DNA of 64,000 bases from positions 682,001 through 746,000 of the forward strand of contig NC_015964.1 in assembly GCF_000210895.1 (NCBI RefSeq), in the 5' to 3' direction. Under the pieces are notes generated by a model that was given only the letters and a program-made list of their open reading frames with translations, was not told where the DNA came from and ran no database searches. Each line of letters begins with the position of its first letter. Position 1 is the first letter of the stretch. This stretch comes from Haemophilus parainfluenzae T3T1. Lineage in GTDB: Bacteria > Pseudomonadota > Gammaproteobacteria > Enterobacterales > Pasteurellaceae. A program made the translations under genes and the position numbers. Of the stretch, positions 51,244 to 58,943 are shown piece by piece.

Positions 51244-52461
51244 ATGAAAAAATCGTTTTTATTGCTCCCTGTGAGTATCGCTATTTTAACGGCTTGTAGT
51301 TCAAATAGCCCTGCACCAATTGAAAATGTGGATGGCACACTTTCTCCAGGTGTAATGCAGCCTGTCGATAATAACTCTAGCGGTACATGGCAGCCAGAAA
51401 TCCAACAAAATACCATGCCAAGTACAATGGGCGGCAGCGTGCCAACGGGAACTCAAACACCACAGCCAAGTTTCCAACCAACTTATCAACCGGTACAACA
51501 GCCTGCAGCAACTCAACCACAGCCTGCTCCAGCACCGGTTCAACCGCAAACTAAGACGGTAACTAAAACGGTTTCTGATTGTACCAGCTCTGGTGCAATC
51601 AACGTGCCACGTAATCCAAATACGAACGCACCAGATTACAGCCAAATTCAAAAAGGTTCATACAAAGGAAACACCTATAAAGTAAACAAAGGCGACACCA
51701 TGTTCTTAATCGCTTACTTGACGGGGATGGACGTAAAAGATTTGGCAAGCATGAACAATATGAAAGAGCCTTACAGCTTAAGCGTGGGTCAAACATTAAA
51801 AATTTCAAATTGTTCAACAAAAACAATCACTACAACGGTTCCAGTGAAAACTACCGCACCAGCGGCACCTGCTGAGCCAGAAGTGACTTATACACCAGGT
51901 GCAAATGGCACACAAATTGGTTCTGATGGTACGGTAATTGGTCCTATTAAATCAGGTGTGGGTAACGGTGAACCTTCAAAACCAGTTTTCACAAACAATA
52001 CGCCTAGCACACCAGCAACGACGACAACACAAGTAGAAACCACAAACAATACACCAGTTAATGCGAATGTTGTGGCACCAGTTGCGTCGAATATCGCATG
52101 GCAATGGCCAACTCAAGGTAACGTGATCCAAGGTTTCTCTAATACCGATGGTGGTAACAAAGGGGTTGATATCAGTGGTTCACGCGGTCAAGCCGTTAAA
52201 GCGGCAGCGAACGGTCGTGTTGTGTATGCGGGTAACGCATTACGTGGCTATGGTAACTTAATCATCATCAAACATAACGATGATTTCTTAAGTGCTTATG
52301 CGCACAACGACAAGATCCTTGTGAGCGATCAACAAGAAGTGAAAGCAGGTCAAGAGATTGCGAAAATGGGTAGCACAGGAACCAATGCTGTGAAACTTCA
52401 CTTCGAGATCCGTTATAAAGGTAAATCTGTGGATCCAGTTAGATACTTACCGAGAAGATAA
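51244..52461 (+). CDS. nlpD: Murein hydrolase activator NlpD (LppB)
   Basis: A 405-residue outer membrane lipoprotein that activates the amidase AmiC during septum splitting. Lipobox ILTAC (Cys18), a long Pro/Gln/Thr-rich linker, LysM domain near residues 140-185 ([20 protein letters not shown]), and a C-terminal LytM/M23 domain near 290-400. [10 protein letters not shown] lacks the first metal histidine of active M23 peptidases, so it is a non-catalytic activator. No rpoS follows. Confidence 0.93.
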   Translation: MKKSFLLLPVSIAILTACSSNSPAPIENVDGTLSPGVMQPVDNNSSGTWQPEIQQNTMPSTMGGSVPTGTQTPQPSFQPTYQPVQQPAATQPQPAPAPVQPQTKTVTKTVSDCTSSGAINVPRNPNTNAPDYSQIQKGSYKGNTYKVNKGDTMFLIAYLTGMDVKDLASMNNMKEPYSLSVGQTLKISNCSTKTITTTVPVKTTAPAAPAEPEVTYTPGANGTQIGSDGTVIGPIKSGVGNGEPSKPVFTNNTPSTPATTTTQVETTNNTPVNANVVAPVASNIAWQWPTQGNVIQGFSNTDGGNKGVDISGSRGQAVKAAANGRVVYAGNALRGYGNLIIIKHNDDFLSAYAHNDKILVSDQQEVKAGQEIAKMGSTGTNAVKLHFEIRYKGKSVDPVRYLPRR

Positions 52462-52473
52462 TCTTTTCACAGA

Positions 52474-52507
52474 AAAAAGTGCGGTTAAAAATGACCGCAC
52501 TTTTTGT
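52474..52507 (+). terminator. nlpD terminator from inverted uptake signals
   Basis: AAAGTGCGGT (52476-52485) pairs with ACCGCACTTT (52494-52503), followed by TT. It lies 50-90 bases before the proS ATG. Confidence 0.88.
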
Positions 52508-52556
52508 TATACTCTTACCAATTTTTTCTCAATGCTTAGAATCTAAGGTTAATTCA

Positions 52557-54272
52557 ATGCGTACAAGTCAATATTTATTCTCAACATTAAAAGAAACCCC
52601 AGCTGAAGCGGCTATTGTGAGCCATCAATTAATGCTTCGTGCGGGGATGATTCGTCCTCTTGCTTCAGGTCTCTATAACTGGATGCCAACTGGCTGGCGT
52701 GTGCTCCGTAAAGTAGAAAAAATCATCCGTGAAGAAATGGATAAAAGCGGCGCACTTGAAATCAAAATGCCAGTCGTGCAACCAGCAGAATTATGGGAAG
52801 AGTCAGGTCGTTGGGAACAATATGGCCCCGAATTACTTCGTTTTGAAGATCGTGGTAATCGTCACTTTGTTTTAGGTCCAACACACGAAGAAGTGATTAC
52901 GGATTTAGTTCGCCGCGAAGTGTCATCATACAGACAACTTCCAATCAATTTATACCAAATTCAAACTAAATTCCGTGATGAAGTGCGTCCTCGTTTTGGT
53001 GTCATGCGTTCACGTGAATTTATCATGAAAGATGCCTATTCTTTCCATGCAGATCATGCGAGTTTGCAACAAACTTATGATGTAATGTACCAAACGTATA
53101 GCAATATTTTCAATCGCTTAGGTTTAGATTTCCGTGCAGTACAAGCGGATACCGGTTCTATCGGAGGGAGCGCCTCACATGAATTCCAAGTGTTAGCAAA
53201 CAGCGGTGAAGATGATGTGATTTTCTCTACTGAATCTGACTATGCTGCAAACATCGAATTAGCGGAAGCGGTGGCAATTGGTGAGCGCGCAGCACCAACG
53301 AAAGCGATGGAATTAGTTGATACGCCAAATGCCAAAACAATTGCTGAGTTGGTGGAACAATTCAATTTGCCAATTGAGAAAACGGTTAAAACCTTAATTG
53401 TAAAAGGGGCAAGCGAAGAGCAACCGTTAGTGGCATTAGTCATTCGTGGTGACCATGAATTAAACGAAATCAAAGCAGAAAAATTACCTGAAGTGGCTTC
53501 ACCATTTGAGTTTGCAGATGAAGCTGTTATCAAAGCAAAAATTGGTGCCGGTGTGGGTTCATTAGGCCCTGTTAATCTCAATATTCCAGTGATTATTGAC
53601 CGTTCAGTGGCATTAGTGTCTGATTTCAGTGCAGGTGCAAACATTGATGGTAAACATTACTTCAATATCAACTGGGAACGTGATGTAGCGTTACCAAAAG
53701 TGGCGGATATTCGTAACGTGGTTGAAGGTGATCCGAGCCCAGATGGTAAAGGTACCTTATTGATTAAACGTGGTATCGAAGTGGGGCATATCTTCCAATT
53801 AGGTAAAAAATACTCAGAAGCGATGAATGCGACTGTTCAAGGTGAAGATGGTCGTCCAATGGTCGTAACCATGGGATGTTACGGTATCGGAGTAACACGT
53901 GTGGTGGCTGCGGCGATTGAACAGCATTTTGATGAGCGCGGTATTGTGTGGCCAACAGATGAAATTGCGCCATTCACCGTAGCCGTCGTGCCAATGAATA
54001 TGCACAAATCTGAAAGCGTTCAAGAATATGCCGAAGAATTGTACCGCACTTTACAAGCACAAGGTGTAGAAGTTATCTTTGATGACCGTAAAGAACGCCC
54101 AGGTGTGATGTTTGCAGATATGGAACTTATCGGTGTACCACACATGGTGGTGATTGGTGAGAAAAATCTCGCAAACGGCGAAATCGAATATAAAAATCGC
54201 CGCACGGGTGAAAAACAAATGATTGCAAAAGATCAGTTGTTAGATTTCTTGAAAGGGCAAATTAAAGCTTAA
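52557..54272 (+). CDS. proS: Prolyl-tRNA synthetase
   Basis: A 571-residue class II synthetase of the bacterial type. Motif 2 [20 protein letters not shown] near residue 140 and motif 3 [13 protein letters not shown] near 440. The INS editing domain, which removes Ala-tRNA(Pro), lies between them (~220-390). The ATG at 52557 gives [18 protein letters not shown]; the longer frame runs into the nlpD terminator. Confidence 0.96.
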   Translation: MRTSQYLFSTLKETPAEAAIVSHQLMLRAGMIRPLASGLYNWMPTGWRVLRKVEKIIREEMDKSGALEIKMPVVQPAELWEESGRWEQYGPELLRFEDRGNRHFVLGPTHEEVITDLVRREVSSYRQLPINLYQIQTKFRDEVRPRFGVMRSREFIMKDAYSFHADHASLQQTYDVMYQTYSNIFNRLGLDFRAVQADTGSIGGSASHEFQVLANSGEDDVIFSTESDYAANIELAEAVAIGERAAPTKAMELVDTPNAKTIAELVEQFNLPIEKTVKTLIVKGASEEQPLVALVIRGDHELNEIKAEKLPEVASPFEFADEAVIKAKIGAGVGSLGPVNLNIPVIIDRSVALVSDFSAGANIDGKHYFNINWERDVALPKVADIRNVVEGDPSPDGKGTLLIKRGIEVGHIFQLGKKYSEAMNATVQGEDGRPMVVTMGCYGIGVTRVVAAAIEQHFDERGIVWPTDEIAPFTVAVVPMNMHKSESVQEYAEELYRTLQAQGVEVIFDDRKERPGVMFADMELIGVPHMVVIGEKNLANGEIEYKNRRTGEKQMIAKDQLLDFLKGQIKA

Positions 54273-54290
54273 TCGAAAGTTAAAATTCAT

Positions 54291-54313
54291 GGCATAGCTT
54301 TAATGGCTATGCC
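54291..54313. repeat. Hairpin downstream of proS
   Basis: GGCATAGC and GCTATGCC form a perfect eight-base stem. No T run; precedes the main terminator. Confidence 0.5.
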
Positions 54314-54340
54314 AAGGATGTATTTAATTTATAATAAACA

Positions 54341-54376
54341 AAACGGTTGTTGAGTTTGTCTCAGCAACCGTTTTTT
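54341..54376. terminator. Bidirectional terminator between proS and the Slam gene
   Basis: AAACGGTTGTTGAG (54341-54354) pairs with CTCAGCAACCGTTT (54360-54373), with one G-T pair and T/A runs outside. It serves both convergent genes. Confidence 0.9.
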
Positions 54377-54380
54377 GTGG

Positions 54381-55814
54381 TTAAAATGTTTTACTCATTT
54401 CTAAGAATACACGATTTTTATCGTAACCATAGAAAGGATGATTACTTTTTACTTTTTGGTAGGACCATGTAATTTTAGGCGTAATCCCCCAGAAATAGAG
54501 ATCGCGATGCCATAATGTTAACGTTGAAGCATATTCTCTATTATTCTGACGGATGTTAAAGAAATCAGCCGCTTGATAATGACGTTTAGCATATGAAAGC
54601 GTGACTCGGCTTGATATTCCCCATGGCCATTCTTGTCCCCAACCAAGGCGTACACCTGCTCGTTGGTAGGCGTTATCTTTGTCTCGAGTATTTTCACGAG
54701 AATAATCTACCCCAGCAAACCAATGTTGTCCGCTTTTCGGAACATAGAGTAATGTGTTGGAAAATAAATAATTGTTGCCGTTTAAATGTTTTCGCCAATC
54801 ATAGCGTTGTTCGCCATATTCCAAAGCAGATGAAATTTGCCAACGAGGATTAAGCCAGTAGCTAATATCAAAACGTACGCCAGAGTTTTTAGAGTATTGT
54901 TTGAGTGCATCGCTACCGTTTGAGCCACCACTATACCAACGTTTTTCGGTAAATGGTGTTAAAGCCAATTCTAAATGGGAAGTTTGATAACCTAATCCCC
55001 AACCTAAGCGCGCATTTAATTCGTTATATTTTTTGTTATTCCAGTAGTATTTACCATTTCCATCTAAGCCTAATTTGGTGAAAAAGTTATGTGCAAGAGA
55101 CCATTTTTTCTCAACACCTAATGAATAAGAAAGCCCTTGTGCACTTTCTTTACTCCAAGCTTTCCAGTTACCAATATGAGTACCTGCTTTGGGTGCATTG
55201 TTGATATTGCTTTCATTGAGGTAACTTACACCACCATAAAATTTCCATTGATCGCGTTGATTTAATGCAGATAAATATTGATCAATAACGGCAGTCATTT
55301 CAGGCGTCATTTGCTCCGCACGTAATTTTTGGAACTGATCTTTTGCTGCTTCGTTATCATTATTTAAAAAGAGTGCTTGAGCAAGCTGATAACGTAATGG
55401 AAGGCTATCAGAATGTTGGGTGAATAGCGTACGATAGCGTTGTGCAGCTTCACTATAGTTGCCTTTATGACGCGCATCAATAGCTTCAGCCCAGCTCAAT
55501 AACACAGGATCTTTTTCTGGAAGTTCTCGATATAAAGGCAACAGAAGTGAAACTGCTTCTTCGTTATTTTGTAATACAGAAGGAATCATCCCACGTACGA
55601 TTAAATCAGGATGACGAGCTAGCTCTTCTTTAGTCATTGAGACTGAGCCTTCATTATTTGTCTTCGGCTGGATCGCAGGTGCTTGAAGCTTTGGCGCTGC
55701 AACCTGAATATTTTTGTCTAATGTGTCATTTTTAGATTGTGCTACCTCGGCATTTGCCCACTGAGCACATGTTATGCTTAATACTGTATATAAAAAAGTT
55801 TTTGTAAATTTCAT
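54381..55814 (-). CDS. Surface lipoprotein assembly modifier (Slam, DUF560)
   Basis: A 477-residue outer membrane translocator. Signal peptide MKFTKTFLYTVLSITCAQWANA. Residues ~80-190 form a TPR-like periplasmic domain (EAVSLLLPLYRELPEKDP, SEAAQRYRTLFTQHSDS). The rest is a DUF560 barrel of about 14 strands (WKFYGGVSYLNESNINNAPK onward), ending in Phe as outer membrane barrels do. Slam proteins move particular lipoproteins to the cell surface in Neisseria and relatives. Two candidate clients lie directly upstream on the same strand. ATG 55814 is chosen over a TTG at 55841. Confidence 0.9.
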   Translation of the reverse strand: MKFTKTFLYTVLSITCAQWANAEVAQSKNDTLDKNIQVAAPKLQAPAIQPKTNNEGSVSMTKEELARHPDLIVRGMIPSVLQNNEEAVSLLLPLYRELPEKDPVLLSWAEAIDARHKGNYSEAAQRYRTLFTQHSDSLPLRYQLAQALFLNNDNEAAKDQFQKLRAEQMTPEMTAVIDQYLSALNQRDQWKFYGGVSYLNESNINNAPKAGTHIGNWKAWSKESAQGLSYSLGVEKKWSLAHNFFTKLGLDGNGKYYWNNKKYNELNARLGWGLGYQTSHLELALTPFTEKRWYSGGSNGSDALKQYSKNSGVRFDISYWLNPRWQISSALEYGEQRYDWRKHLNGNNYLFSNTLLYVPKSGQHWFAGVDYSRENTRDKDNAYQRAGVRLGWGQEWPWGISSRVTLSYAKRHYQAADFFNIRQNNREYASTLTLWHRDLYFWGITPKITWSYQKVKSNHPFYGYDKNRVFLEMSKTF

Positions 55815-55833
55815 TTTTTTATCGAAAGAGAAA

Positions 55834-55862
55834 TAAAGCAAGCACTAGGCTTGCTTTATTAT
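55834..55862 (-). terminator. Attenuator-like hairpin before the Slam gene
   Basis: AAGCAAGC and GCTTGCTT pair around ACTAG; on the minus strand TATTTCTCTTT follows. A close copy lies at 57014-57042 after the first lipoprotein gene. It probably lowers read-through from the lipoprotein gene into the translocator gene. Confidence 0.65.
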
Positions 55863-55879
55863 GTCAGGATTAAAACTAA

Positions 55880-56827
55880 TTATTGTTTTTGAGCGCCGAA
55901 TACCCCAAGGTAAGAGGCTTTTTCATTTACATAGCTACCAGCTAACTCACTAGCGTTATTTCCGTAGAAACGACCGACAGCTTCTGTACCTTCAGCAGTT
56001 TTACCGTTAAATTGGTTACCATCAATTTTCGCAGAAAGTTTAACCGCGTTGATATTGCCAAATGCTTTTCCATCATCTGGAGTAATAGAGCCTTCAAATG
56101 ATTTATCAGCAAAATTTACATTAAATTTTGCGTTACTTAAGCGATACGTATCAATAGCTGAACCACTATCTGCATAACCGTGTACACCTTGTCCTACATA
56201 GGTAGCGCTACCGCTAGTTGGCATGTTGGTTGTAGGATTGATACCGTAAGAGACTAAGTAATAATTATTTAAGCCATCCTCTGTAATTAATCCCCAACGT
56301 ACATTTTTATATAATGAACCGTTAACTATGCGGGTAATATTGTTGGCCGTGATTTTGAGAACCTTTCCACCCCCCATCCCGGCAGGAATTATATTAATAC
56401 TTTTACCTTCAACATCTAGCACATAAAGATTTGGATTGCCAGAAATGGATGCGGTTTGAATAGTTCCGCCTTTTTTAGGTATGATGAAACCAACATGTTT
56501 ATCTGTGAGTGCTCGATTAGTATTACCACTTTGAGTATTAGGGGTTGATGGTTGAGCTACATTTTCAGCTGGAGTAGATTGGCTTGGTGTTGTCTGATTA
56601 TTTGTAGACGTAGTAGTACTTGATTGCTGAGTCGTATTATTGGCAGTAGTACTTGGTTGCTGAGTCGTATTATTGACAGTAGTGCTTGGCTGAGTTTGCT
56701 CAGTTTTATTGGTTGGAACTGAAACATTTGAGTCATCACTACCACCGCCGCTGCTACCACACGCAGATAATACTAAAGCAGCTAATGCTGTTGTACCAAA
56801 TTTAAAAATATGATTTAAAGAAGACAT
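55880..56827 (-). CDS. Slam-dependent surface lipoprotein candidate 2
   Basis: A 315-residue lipoprotein. Signal and lipobox FKFGTTALAALVLSACGSSG (Cys near 23). Residues ~30-105 are a Thr/Asn/Gln/Ser-rich linker with 11-residue repeats. The C-terminal part has the TbpB-like barrel pattern (FADKSFEGSIT, GRFYGNNASELAGSY) and ends GVFGAQKQ. NMPTSGSATYVGQ is shared with the next lipoprotein. Related proteins bind haem, transferrin or other host ligands; the ligand here is unknown. It has its own promoter region, conserved with candidate 1. Confidence 0.82.
   Translation of the reverse strand: MSSLNHIFKFGTTALAALVLSACGSSGGGSDDSNVSVPTNKTEQTQPSTTVNNTTQQPSTTANNTTQQSSTTTSTNNQTTPSQSTPAENVAQPSTPNTQSGNTNRALTDKHVGFIIPKKGGTIQTASISGNPNLYVLDVEGKSINIIPAGMGGGKVLKITANNITRIVNGSLYKNVRWGLITEDGLNNYYLVSYGINPTTNMPTSGSATYVGQGVHGYADSGSAIDTYRLSNAKFNVNFADKSFEGSITPDDGKAFGNINAVKLSAKIDGNQFNGKTAEGTEAVGRFYGNNASELAGSYVNEKASYLGVFGAQKQ
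56621..56686. repeat. 33-base tandem repeat in lipoprotein 2
   Basis: Two full copies (56621-56653 and 56654-56686) with partial copies on both sides. The unit encodes 11 residues (STTVNNTTQQP / STTANNTTQQS). Because 33 is divisible by three, copy-number change alters linker length without frameshift. Confidence 0.85.
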
Positions 56828-56925
56828 ACTAATATTCCTTATTTAAAAAGTAGAAGTAAAATACCTTTGAAAAGTATCTCGTAAAGCCTACCATTTCAAC
56901 TTCAGTTTGTCTATAAAGCTAGTTG
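56828..56925 (-). promoter_or_regulatory. Duplicated leader of lipoprotein 2
   Basis: About 90 bases before the ATG match the leader of lipoprotein 1 (57860-57948). Both contain TAGACA, a 17-base spacer and TAGGCT or TAGTCT, a possible shared promoter, and both end TTTAAATAAGGAATATTA before the ATG. A separate TATAAT lies further up (56980-56975). Confidence 0.55.
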
Positions 56926-57013
56926 ATTTTATAAGATTAAGTATTTTAATTTGAAAATAAATTACAGTGTTTATATTATACTTTTGTAAGTTTATTATTT
57001 ATGTCAAAAGAGA

Positions 57014-57042
57014 AATAAAGCAAGCCTAAGGCTTGCTTTACT
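57014..57042 (-). terminator. Hairpin after lipoprotein 1
   Basis: AAGCAAGCC and GGCTTGCTT around TAA, followed on the minus strand by TATTTCTCTTT. Nearly the same sequence as the hairpin before the Slam gene. Confidence 0.65.
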
Positions 57043-57061
57043 ATACCTAAAATAACACTAA

Positions 57062-57859
57062 TTATTGTTTTTGAGCACCGAATGCAGCAGCCCAACTGTT
57101 ATCATTAGCCTCTGCTAAGCCAGCAAGTTGTTTTGCTTGTTCTCCATAAAATTTACCCTCTACATTTGCTACTGATGATGGTAATAAAGAGGTTTTTGCA
57201 TACCCGTTAAAACTGTTCCCTGAAATAGATGCATTAATATTTACATATTGAATGTCGTTGATCCCTAATGAACCACTTAATGATTTATTACCAAAATCAA
57301 CACTAAATTGAGAGTTACCAATATGGTAGTCGTCCTCATCCGATTCAGTGATATCTATTGCAAGGATAGATTGACCAGAATAAGAAGCGCTACCGCTTGT
57401 TGGCATATTAAGAGTTGGGTTACCATTATAGAATAAATAAAATTTGCCATTGTCATCTAAGCTATCGTTAATACCGAAACGAATATCAGAATAACGTCCA
57501 CAGCATACATCTATGCGTCGGTCATTGGCAGTAGTCTTAGCCCACCCCCCCGCTAAAATGTCTGGAAATCCAATTTCTAGATTGATTCCCTCAACATTGA
57601 TACTCGTTGTATTATAGCCATTGATTGGTGCACGACGAAAGGAACCATTATCATCAATAAATGCAGTACCTGTTTTTTTATTGGCTTGTTGTTGAACTAC
57701 ATTGTTATTAACAAGAGTATTTGATTGATTTAATTCATTGTTATTTACGGGTGAACTATCTTGATTATCACCGCCACCACCGCTGCTACCACAAGCAGAT
57801 AATACGAAAGCGGCTAATGCAGTGGCACCAAATTTAAAAACATGATTGAAAGAGAGCAT
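57062..57859 (-). CDS. Slam-dependent surface lipoprotein candidate 1
   Basis: A 265-residue lipoprotein, paralogue of candidate 2. Signal and lipobox FKFGATALAAFVLSACGSSG, then a short Asn/Gln-rich linker. The ligand region has a vicinal cysteine pair (RRIDVCCGRYSDIRFG) absent from candidate 2, and NMPTSGSASYSGQ. The C-terminal barrel pattern (FGNKSLSGSLG, GKFYGEQAKQLAG) ends AFGAQKQ. It resembles the haemophilin/TbpB-like lipoproteins exported by Slam. First gene of the cassette. Confidence 0.82.
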   Translation of the reverse strand: MLSFNHVFKFGATALAAFVLSACGSSGGGGDNQDSSPVNNNELNQSNTLVNNNVVQQQANKKTGTAFIDDNGSFRRAPINGYNTTSINVEGINLEIGFPDILAGGWAKTTANDRRIDVCCGRYSDIRFGINDSLDDNGKFYLFYNGNPTLNMPTSGSASYSGQSILAIDITESDEDDYHIGNSQFSVDFGNKSLSGSLGINDIQYVNINASISGNSFNGYAKTSLLPSSVANVEGKFYGEQAKQLAGLAEANDNSWAAAFGAQKQ

Positions 57860-57948
57860 AATAATATTCCTTATTTAAAAAATAGACGAAAATACCCTTA
57901 AAATTATCAGAGAGACTATCATTTCAGTTTTAGCCTGTCTATAAAGTT
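57860..57948 (-). promoter_or_regulatory. Duplicated leader of lipoprotein 1
   Basis: Homologous to 56828-56925; contains TAGACA, 17 bases, TAGTCT. Confidence 0.5.
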
Positions 57949-57970
57949 TAAGGTTAAATATTTTGTTGTA

Positions 57971-58768
57971 TTAAACCTCCCACCAAATCAACGCCCATTT
58001 GCGTTGTCCGTGCTTTATCGGTTCATTATTTATTTGTTTTTGTTGATAGAATTGGGCTAAATCTTGTTTTTCTTTTTCGGTGAGATTACCGAGAGAAAAC
58101 TCCACAGAATTTAATAAATCCTCAAAGGTTTCACCTTGGAAATGACCAGATTCAGTTTCAATAAAACTTACATTTGCGAGAATGCCTTTTTGGTAAAGAC
58201 GATTGACTAAATAAATATAAGTTGGGAAGCCCACATCATCACGACCAATGGCTTCAAATACGCCTTCATCAAGAAAATGGCGTTGTGTCACTGAGGTTAA
58301 AAAGACGCGTTTTTTAGCCTTGCTTTGCAGCTTTTCAATCATGTCATCCAAATCATCTACAAGCGTAGAACGAGAGGCGAGTATTACATCGGCTTGAGGC
58401 ACATCATCCCAGTTATCGGACCATGATTTATGTAGAAGGGTAATATTATTTAGTTGGTGCTTTTCTTTGTATTGCTGCACCATATTCAACATCCCTTGGC
58501 TGTAATCGAGAGCATACACAGCTTGGCATTGTTGGGCTAAAGGAATCACAAACGTGCCGGGGCCACAGCCAATATCTAACACCGTTTCATTGGGTTGCAC
58601 ATTCATGGCCTTCAGCAACGTCTCGTTATAACGGCTTGGTTTACCCACTAAATTCTCGGCCATTTTGGGTGCTTTTTTATCCCACTTTGTTGGTGGAAGA
58701 TTATAGTGATTACAGGCTTTCAGATGCTGTTGGTAGAGATCGTTGAAATTGATGTCATTAATGATCAT
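57971..58768 (-). CDS. Class I SAM-dependent methyltransferase
   Basis: A 265-residue methyltransferase. The SAM motif VLDIGCGPGTFVIPLAQQC lies near residue 60, with motif II acid in VYALDYSQGMLN and ADVILASRS as motif IV. The substrate is unknown. It stands alone, divergent from purL and 110 bases before the lipoprotein cassette. Confidence 0.85.
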   Translation of the reverse strand: MIINDINFNDLYQQHLKACNHYNLPPTKWDKKAPKMAENLVGKPSRYNETLLKAMNVQPNETVLDIGCGPGTFVIPLAQQCQAVYALDYSQGMLNMVQQYKEKHQLNNITLLHKSWSDNWDDVPQADVILASRSTLVDDLDDMIEKLQSKAKKRVFLTSVTQRHFLDEGVFEAIGRDDVGFPTYIYLVNRLYQKGILANVSFIETESGHFQGETFEDLLNSVEFSLGNLTEKEKQDLAQFYQQKQINNEPIKHGQRKWALIWWEV

Positions 58769-58863
58769 AGTTGCGCCTCAAAGTGCGGTTAGTTTTTGGA
58801 TTGTTTTTGAATTTGCTTGATGATTATATGCTTTCTCTTACTTAAAATCATTGAAAATGATTG

Positions 58864-58879
58864 ACGCAAACGTTTTCGT
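58864..58879. promoter_or_regulatory. PurR operator at purL
   Basis: ACGCAAACGTTTTCGT is an exact fit to the E. coli PurR operator consensus. It overlaps the -35 element (TTTTCG, 58873-58878) of a promoter whose -10 is TATAAT (58896-58901) after 17 bases, so bound PurR would block RNA polymerase. Confidence 0.88.
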
Positions 58880-58943
58880 TTTGGTGTTTTTCCTTTATAA
58901 TAGCCCGCGATTTTTACCTCAAACACAACTCAAAGGTACCCGT

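Noticed and set aside
56621-56686. Tandem repeat considered as a phase-variation tract
   Set aside because: The 33-base unit keeps the frame, so it can change length but not switch the gene on or off.
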